The notes under the pieces were generated by a model. The model was not told where the DNA came from and searched no databases. It saw nothing but the letters and a program-made list of their open reading frames with translations. Shown in pieces: positions 1 to 4,173 of a stretch of 5,945 nucleotides of DNA. Every line of letters starts with the position of its first letter. Position 1 is the stretch's first letter. The DNA lies in contig CALANQ010000186.1 of assembly GCA_937926025.1 (NCBI GenBank), positions 1 to 5,945 of the forward strand. The letters are read 5' to 3'. Source of the DNA: an uncultured Acidimicrobiales bacterium. GTDB taxonomy: Bacteria > Actinomycetota > Acidimicrobiia > Acidimicrobiales > Iamiaceae. The position numbers and the translations under genes are program-made.

Positions 1-193
1 CCGCCGCCACCACCAGGACGGCGGCCACCGCAAGGGCGAGGCGACGGCCACGGTGCGGTGCGGGCGCAGGCGCGGGAGCCGACGGCGCCGGATCGTGCCG
101 GCGCGGCGCGGGGACCCGGCTCGGGTCGTCGAGCCCGGCGGCCCGGATCCGGTGATCGAGCGCCGCCCGGATCTGGTCTTCGGTGACCGTCAT
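1..193 (-). CDS. Anti-sigma-like single-pass membrane protein, N-terminal part (truncated by window edge)
   Basis: The ATG (193..191) lies inside an ATGA overlap with the stop of the upstream ECF sigma gene, so the two are probably translationally coupled. Only the first 64 codons are in the window. Residues 1-24 form a short polar segment (MTVTEDQIRAALDHRIRAAG). Residues 27-46 are a Pro/Ala-rich linker with alternating Ala-Pro. A basic patch (HRGRR, 47-51) follows, and then a hydrophobic run (LALAVAAVLVVAA, 52-64) that looks like the start of a transmembrane helix with the N-terminus in the cytoplasm. In actinobacteria, small membrane proteins placed directly after SigE-type ECF genes often act as anti-sigma factors or related membrane partners. 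That role is inferred from position and layout only. No zinc-binding HxxxCxxC motif is visible in this part. The extracytoplasmic domain, if present, lies outside the window. Confidence 0.7.
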   Translation of the reverse strand, partial: MTVTEDQIRAALDHRIRAAGLDDPSRVPAPRRHDPAPSAPAPAPAPHRGRRLALAVAAVLVVAA

Positions 194-663
194 CGCATCA
201 GCTCCCGGTCGAGGGCGCGCAGCGCCCGGTTCAGGGTGGGTCCGACGGAGCCGGGACGCAGGCCGAGGCAGCGCGCGATCTCGTCGTAGGGCAGGTCGAG
301 CTGGAAGCGGAGCACGACGACGGCGCGCTGGGTGGGCGGCAACGACGCGATCAGGTCGCCGAGGTACTCGGGCTCGTGCTCGGCGTCGCGCTGCTCGCGC
401 CCGGCCCGGTTCACCTTCTCGGCCCGGCGGGCCCGGTTGCGGGTGGCGTTGTACGACCGGTTCGTGACGGCCCGGCGCAGGTAGGCGTCGGGCTCGTCGA
501 TCTGGTCCCACCGGGGCAGGGCGGCCTCGAAGGCGTCGTGCACCAGGTCGCTCGCCTCCTGCGCATCACCGGTGATCAGGTAGGCGACCTGGACCAGCAG
601 GGGACGAAGCCGCCCGTACACGGCGTCGAACGTCGGGTCATCGGTGTCGGGCAAAGCAGTCAT
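190..663 (-). CDS. ECF-type sigma-70 family RNA polymerase sigma factor (SigE-like)
   Basis: 157-residue protein of normal ECF length that would direct RNA polymerase to an alternative promoter set. Residues about 14-80 are region 2 (core binding and -10 recognition), with the typical DLVHDAFEAAL helix (39-49) and the DAYLRRAVTNRSYNATRNRARR segment (59-80). Residues about 102-156 are region 4, starting LIASLPPTQRAVVVLRF and ending in a helix-turn-helix (YDEIARCLGLRPGSVGPTLNRAL, about 126-148) that would read the -35 element. The linker 81-101 is charged. ATG 663 is chosen because it gives a full region 2 and no excess N-terminus. An AAGGAG lies 14 bases upstream, which is long for a ribosome site, and a closer GAGAG is present. 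The same frame stays open upstream into the membrane-protein gene, but that stretch is Arg-rich nonsense and not part of this protein. The next gene overlaps by ATGA, typical of sigma/anti-sigma pairs. No C-terminal SnoaL-like extension is present. Confidence 0.93.
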   Translation of the reverse strand: MTALPDTDDPTFDAVYGRLRPLLVQVAYLITGDAQEASDLVHDAFEAALPRWDQIDEPDAYLRRAVTNRSYNATRNRARRAEKVNRAGREQRDAEHEPEYLGDLIASLPPTQRAVVVLRFQLDLPYDEIARCLGLRPGSVGPTLNRALRALDRELMR

Positions 664-694
664 GGCTCTCGTCGCGGCTCCTTCCCCTCTGACC

Positions 695-708
695 CCCCGC
701 CGACGGGG
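695..708 (-). promoter_or_regulatory. Small GC hairpin in the sigma-gene leader
   Basis: CCCCG-CCGA-CGGGG forms a 5-bp stem with a 4-base loop, about 32 bases before the sigma start codon and next to the GGATTC/GAATCC dyad. There is no T-run after it on the minus strand, so it is not a classical terminator. It could be a leader structure, or chance in GC-rich DNA. Confidence 0.3.
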
Positions 709-725
709 ATTCGTACACGGAATCC
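707..725. promoter_or_regulatory. Inverted repeat GGATTC-N7-GAATCC upstream of the sigma gene
   Basis: Two perfect 6-bp arms (707-712 and 720-725) flank the spacer GTACACG, giving a 19-bp dyad in the roughly 107-base gap between the membrane-protein stop and the sigma ATG. Its place, 44-62 bases before the start codon, suits an operator or promoter element controlling the sigma/anti-sigma pair. I could not find a convincing -35/-10 pair in this gap, so function is an inference from symmetry and location. Confidence 0.4.
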
Positions 726-770
726 ACCGATCCGGCCGACCGCCACGTGGAGACCGGGCCCGGGAGCGGG

Positions 771-2409
771 TCATCCACGGACGCACACCGAGACGTCGAG
801 GAACCGGCCGATGGGCTCGCAGCCCGGTGGCGCCTCGCCCTCCGGGACGAGCAGCGCCAGGGCAGACCCGCTCCGGCCCCGCTGCTCGTCCGAGAACCGC
901 GATCCATACGGAGGCCGGACAGCGACCGGCTGGCCGGCCAGCTCGAGCGCGATGGCGGCCTGGTTGGCGAACCCGGCGACGAGCAGCAGGTCGCGATGGG
1001 CGACGACCTCCGCATCGCAGGTCGCCTCCGGCGGCCGCCACGAGCTCGGCCACGACGGGATCGTCCCGATGGTCGTCGAAGTCGAAGCGCCCCGAACCGG
1101 ATCGGAGCTGCAAGGTGCACACGACGACCACCACCAGCGCCGCCAGCGCCGCCTCGCACCGCCGGATCGACAGTGGAGGGATGGTGGCGCGCCGGCCCAC
1201 GACATCGCTCACCACCAGTGCCGCCGCGATCCACAGCGCCACCCCGATCCCCGCCGAGGAGGCGATGAGGTAGTAGCGGAACTCCGAGCGGATCCGCGCC
1301 ACGGCCACTGCCTCGAGCAGGAGGCAGGCCAGCGCCACGCGGCACAGCCACGCGGTGAACGCGCGATCAGGGGCTGGCCGCAGGCTTCGGAGCCGGGCCC
1401 CGACCAGGCCGATCGAACCCAGTGCCACCAGCACCGCGAGCGACCTCCACGTGGCACGGTGCACGGACCCGGCGAGGAAGTCCGCACCGCCCCACGATGC
1501 CGTCCGGGGGCTGGCGAGCGAGGTGATCTCGGCGAGGTGCGCACCGGCCGATGGCAGGGAGAGCTGCAGCGATGAGGTCGGGGGCGCCGGATCGAACCGG
1601 GGCCGCACCTCACCGGTCACCAGGTACGCCGCCACGGCACCGGCGTTGCCCGAGCCGGCCAGCTGGTCGGCGACGACGGGCGACCAGGACACGACCAGGA
1701 CGACCGTCGCTCCCAGCAGCGCCCGGGCCCGACCCGCTCCTGCAGGAAGCATCCACCCTCCGGCGAACGCGGCGGCGATGAGCAGCCCACCGACGGGGAG
1801 CGCGCCGAGGTGAGCCTGGGCGCTGAACGAAGCGAAGAGGACGGCGGCGGCCGGCGCCACGGTCGACCGACCAGTCAGCGCTCGCGCCGCACAGACCACG
1901 GCGGCGGTGGTCGGAACGATGAGGACCGTGGGGTTCCACGGTGCCACCAGGCCGGTGAGCCCGAGCTGGGCGAACGCCACCGCCAGGGTGGCGACGACGA
2001 CCAGGCCTCGCCGGGCCCCGACGCTGCGCCGGACCACCAGGCCGATCGCCAGGACCGAGGTGGCCACGACGAGCGCGGCGGCGAGGACGAGGCCCGAGGG
2101 ATGGTTGTCGGCCACCCGCATCGGCAGGGCCGACGCGTACGCCCACATCGGACCCGGGTGGTAGAGCCCGATCCTCGACCAGGACCCGGTTCGCTGGGCC
2201 AGGTGCTGCGCCGCGATGGCCGACAGGACGGCATCGTTCTGGTCGGCGACCAGCATGACGCCCCGGTGGCGTAGGAACTCGACCCCGCGGACGAGCGGCG
2301 TGAGGATCAGGAGAGCCAGGGACATGGCGAACAGGGGATCGGCGAACGACCGGTGAGCTGGGTCGTCGCCGGTGGGCGCGCCGCCCCCGGCCAGTTGCTG
2401 ATCCGCCAT
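771..2409 (-). CDS. Polytopic membrane protein, GT-C glycosyltransferase-like, with apparent frameshift near 1017
   Basis: Reads as about 545 residues once a +1 shift near position 1017 is allowed. The first frame gives residues 1-464. The second, from the GAT codon at 1016..1014, gives 81 more, ending at the TGA at 773..771. About nine or ten hydrophobic helices are visible, at roughly 25-45, 104-125, 134-152, 158-178, 185-217, 229-246, 323-340, 352-372, 378-403 and 418-434. The first extracytoplasmic loop holds an acidic motif (DQNDA, 56-60) and a GLYHPGPMWAYASALP segment (81-96). Other landmarks are APWNPTVLIVP (156-166), SAQAHLGALP (196-205) and SWSPVVADQLAGSGN (241-255). From memory, these resemble actinobacterial GT-C/PMT-like proteins that use polyprenyl-linked sugars, but no substrate can be named. 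The C-terminal tail after residue 435 is soluble. The sequence GLYHPGPM supports an intact N-terminal half. The start at 2409 lacks a good ribosome site, and M29 is a possible alternative. The break may be a real mutation or a one-base assembly error. Confidence 0.72.
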
Positions 2410-2486
2410 CGGGGACTACGACCCCCCACCTCGCTGCTTCCGTACAGGCGCGTCCACCATCGGTCCGCCCACGCTGCGCCGCGCCC

Positions 2487-2515
2487 TTGACAATGTTTAG
2501 CGAATCCGTTAATTA
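2487..2515 (+). promoter_or_regulatory. Likely promoter of the ArsR operon
   Basis: A perfect -35 hexamer TTGACA lies at 2487-2492. The matching -10 is weak: TAATTA at 2510-2515 (17-base spacer) or TTAATT at 2509-2514 (16-base spacer). Transcription would start near 2520-2523, leaving a leader of roughly 28 bases before the ATG at 2550. The -35 is convincing and the -10 is uncertain. Confidence 0.55.
2497..2512. promoter_or_regulatory. Imperfect palindrome, candidate ArsR operator
   Basis: TTAGCG-AATC-CGTTAA is a 16-bp dyad whose 6-bp arms differ at one position. It sits in the spacer between the -35 and -10 boxes and runs into the -10, where a bound winged-helix dimer would block RNA polymerase. 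ArsR-family repressors usually bind AT-rich inverted repeats over their own promoters, which fits autoregulation of the operon. The binding itself is inferred. Confidence 0.5.
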
Positions 2516-2517
2516 AC
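2508..2517. promoter_or_regulatory. Perfect 10-bp palindrome GTTAATTAAC over the -10 region
   Basis: GTTAATTAAC is fully self-complementary and overlaps the right arm of the 16-bp dyad by five bases. All-AT octamers such as its core TTAATTAA are rare in DNA this GC-rich. It may be a second regulator half-site pair or simply the AT-rich melting region of the promoter. Confidence 0.35.
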
Positions 2518-2549
2518 TGATCTGTGAACTACACGCCCGGGACCTCCTC

Positions 2550-2900
2550 ATGAGCACGGCGACGGTGGACCGGTTCGACGCAGTCTTCGCCGCGCTGTCG
2601 GATCCGACGCGCCGATCGATCGTGCGGCGGCTCGCCGACGGCGAGGCCACGGTGCTGGAGCTGGCGGAGCCGTTCCCCATCAGCCTGCCGGCCATCTCCC
2701 GCCACCTGAAGGTGCTGGAGCAGGCCGGCCTCATCAGCCGCAGCCGCGACGGCCAGACCCGGCCGTGCCGGCTGGAGCCGTCGCCGCTGGTGGAGATCGC
2801 GGCGTGGGCCGAGCACACCCGGGAGGCGTGGGAGCAGCGGCTCGACCGCCTCGACGACCACCTCCGGCGCACGGCCGCCGGCACCTCGGAGGAACGATGA
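2550..2900 (+). CDS. ArsR-family winged-helix transcriptional repressor
   Basis: 116-residue DNA-binding protein of normal ArsR length. The N-terminus has the family signature FAALSDPTRRSIVRRLADGEATVLELAE (about 13-40). The helix-turn-helix follows, with the recognition helix at SLPAISRHLKVLEQAGLI (46-62), and a wing at about 63-76 (SRSRDGQTRPCRLEP). The C-terminal helix (about 80-108, EIAAWAEHTREAWEQRLDRLDDHL) would pair the dimer. There is one cysteine (C73) and no CxC metal site in the recognition helix, so this is probably not a metal sensor. It belongs to the group that is commonly paired with an AHSA1/SRPBCC gene, as here. The ATG at 2550 places the signature at the usual distance from the start. 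The ribosome site is weak (GGGA, 7 bases upstream). The stop overlaps the next start (ATGA, 2897-2900). Autoregulation is likely, given the dyad over the promoter. Confidence 0.93.
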   Translation: MSTATVDRFDAVFAALSDPTRRSIVRRLADGEATVLELAEPFPISLPAISRHLKVLEQAGLISRSRDGQTRPCRLEPSPLVEIAAWAEHTREAWEQRLDRLDDHLRRTAAGTSEER

Positions 2901-3382
2901 GCCCCACCCCCGCCATCGGCGATCCCACCAGCTGGTCGCTCGACCGGGAGATCGTCCTGGTCCGCGTCCTCGACGCACCGCGCGCCGCCGTGTTCGAGGC
3001 GTGGACCGACCCGGACGCGTTCTGCCAGTGGTTCGGTCCAGCTGGGTTCACGTGCACGGTGCGGGAGATGGACGCCCGGGCCGGCGGTCGGGCCCGGTTC
3101 GACATGGTCCACGGGGACACCACCTACACGAACCGCTTCGACTACCTGGAGGTGGTGACCGACGAACGGCTGGTCCTGGACCACGGCTCCGACGTCGACG
3201 ACGACCCGAACCGCTTCCGCGTGACCATCACCCTCGACGAGCAGAGCGACGGCAAGACCGTCCTCACCCTCCGCCAGCTCCACCCCACCGCAGAGCACCG
3301 GGCGGGAGCCATCGGCTTCGGAGCCGTGGAGCTGGGCCTCCAGACCATGGACAAGCTCGCCGCCCACCTCGGCGCCGCCTGA
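2897..3382 (+). CDS. SRPBCC / AHSA1 (Aha1 C-terminal-like) domain protein
   Basis: 161-residue single-domain protein of the START/Bet v1-like fold, which forms a hydrophobic ligand cavity. Family hallmarks are the first strand and helix DREIVLVRVLDAPRAAVFEAW (16-36), then TDPDAFCQWFGPAGFTC (37-53), the GGRARFDM strand (63-70), TNRFDYLEVVTDERLVLDH (78-96), VTITLDE (109-115) with TVLTLRQLHP (121-130), and the closing helix GLQTMDKLAAHL (147-158). The start is chosen at ATG 2897, which overlaps the ArsR stop and follows GGAGGA (2888-2893). The same frame is open further upstream, but that sequence lies inside the ArsR gene. Ligand and reaction are unknown; members of this family co-encoded with ArsR regulators may bind or process a small organic ligand. 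Membership of the family is clear, but the specific function is not. Confidence 0.92.
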   Translation: MSPTPAIGDPTSWSLDREIVLVRVLDAPRAAVFEAWTDPDAFCQWFGPAGFTCTVREMDARAGGRARFDMVHGDTTYTNRFDYLEVVTDERLVLDHGSDVDDDPNRFRVTITLDEQSDGKTVLTLRQLHPTAEHRAGAIGFGAVELGLQTMDKLAAHLGAA

Positions 3383-3411
3383 GCTCGAGCCCGCCACCGA
3401 TGAACCGCCCC

Positions 3412-3428
3412 GGCTGACGCCGTCAGCC
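3412..3428. repeat. Perfect 17-bp palindrome (GGCTGAC-GCC-GTCAGCC)
   Basis: Two 7-bp arms (3412-3418, 3422-3428) are exact reverse complements around GCC. As DNA the symmetry extends to 8 bp per arm around a single central C. It lies 30 bases after the AHSA1 stop and 33 before the RibD_C start. As RNA it would form a tight hairpin, but no T-run follows, so it is either a U-less attenuator/terminator or processing site, or a protein-binding operator. Confidence 0.5.
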
Positions 3429-3460
3429 TCACCAACCGAACCGCGCAGCAAGGAACCGCC

Positions 3461-4102
3461 ATGTCACGGGCACGTGTCCACAACTTCACCATCTCGCTCG
3501 ACGGGTTCGGCACCGGCGTCGACCTCAAGCTGGAGTCGCCGTTCGGCCATGCCGGCCAGCGCCTCCACCAGTGGATGTTCGCCACCCGCTTCGCCGGCGC
3601 CACGATCCTCGGGCGCGACACCGGCACGTCCGGCGTCGACAACGCAATGGCGGAGCAGCACGGTCCGGGCATCGGCGCCGAGATCATGGGTGCCGGCAAG
3701 TTCGGCCCTCCCGGGTGGCAGGACGACCCCGACTGGACCGGCTGGTGGGGCGAGGACCCGCCGTTCCACACACCGACCTACGTCCTGACCCACCGGCCCC
3801 GTCCATCGATCGAGATGGAGGGCGGGACCACGTTCCACTTCCTCGACGCTCCGCCCGCCGAGGCGCTGGCCGTGGCCAAGGAGGCCGCCGACGGCGGGGA
3901 CGTGCGGATCGGTGGCGGCCCGTCGATGCTGCGGGACTTCCTCGCCGCCGGCCTCGTCGACCACCTCCACGTGGTGCAGGTCCCGATCCTGCTCGGCCGC
4001 GGCGTGCGCCTCTGGGACGGCCTCGAAGGCTGGGAGGAGGGCTACGACGTCGAGGTCGTCTCCACGCCCAGCGGCGTCACCCACCTCACCTTCACCCGCT
4101 GA
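3461..4102 (+). CDS. Dihydrofolate reductase family protein (RibD C-terminal domain)
   Basis: 213-residue protein of the DHFR/RibD_C fold, a group of NAD(P)H-dependent reductases. Visible features are the N-terminal strand with SLDGF (12-16), ILGRDTGTSG (49-58), the MGAGKFGPPGW loop (76-86), a Trp-rich stretch DWTGWWGEDPPFHTPTYVLTHRPR (91-114) typical of this subfamily, and the C-terminal block DVRIGGGPSMLRDFLAAGLVDHLHVVQVPILLGRG (147-181), whose GGG loop would contact the cofactor phosphates. The start is supported by AAGGAA at 3450-3455, five bases before the ATG. These standalone proteins are not proven folate or riboflavin enzymes, and their natural substrates are mostly unknown. The gene follows the ArsR and AHSA1 genes after 78 bases, a combination often seen in actinobacteria, though the palindrome in the gap may separate its expression. 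Confidence 0.92.
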   Translation: MSRARVHNFTISLDGFGTGVDLKLESPFGHAGQRLHQWMFATRFAGATILGRDTGTSGVDNAMAEQHGPGIGAEIMGAGKFGPPGWQDDPDWTGWWGEDPPFHTPTYVLTHRPRPSIEMEGGTTFHFLDAPPAEALAVAKEAADGGDVRIGGGPSMLRDFLAAGLVDHLHVVQVPILLGRGVRLWDGLEGWEEGYDVEVVSTPSGVTHLTFTR

Positions 4103-4173
4103 CCGCGACGCCACGAACGGAACCAGGGCGGCCACCCGGCACCGGCGCGGCACAGGTCGTACCGTCGGTCGCC
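4103..4173 (+). other. Short spacer between RibD_C gene and sulfatase
   Basis: These 71 bases contain no terminator-like hairpin with a T-run and no clear promoter. That leaves read-through from the ArsR operon into the sulfatase gene possible. The ribosome site before the sulfatase ATG is weak (GGTCG only). Confidence 0.4.

Larger units (their letters stand above)
2410..2549. promoter_or_regulatory. Divergent intergenic region with AT-rich island
   Basis: This 140-base gap separates the minus-strand membrane-protein gene from the plus-strand ArsR operon. Its left part (2410-2486) is ordinary GC-rich sequence with nothing I can name. From 2487 to about 2530 it turns sharply AT-rich against a very GC-rich background and carries the promoter and palindromes listed separately. 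I did not find a convincing minus-strand promoter for the membrane protein. Confidence 0.6.

Noticed and set aside
743..750. CCACGTGG (E-box/G-box-like) site, with similar CCACGTGG copies near 1448 and 3967
   Set aside because: The other copies fall inside coding sequence, and an 8-bp GC-rich palindrome recurring a few times is not significant.
754..763. CCGGGCCCGG palindrome just downstream of the membrane-protein stop
   Set aside because: It has no loop for an RNA hairpin and no T-run follows. Short all-GC palindromes are expected by chance at this base composition.
1005..1030. Programmed ribosomal frameshifting as the explanation of the frame break
   Set aside because: No recognised slippery heptamer, stop codon or internal ribosome-binding stimulator is visible at CTG-CGA-TGC. 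A mutation or sequence error is simpler, though not proven.
376..1575. Long plus-strand open frame opposite the sigma factor and membrane protein
   Set aside because: It is antisense to well-supported genes, its translation is Arg/Pro/Gly-rich, and it shows no domain. Such frames are common on the opposite strand in GC-rich genomes.
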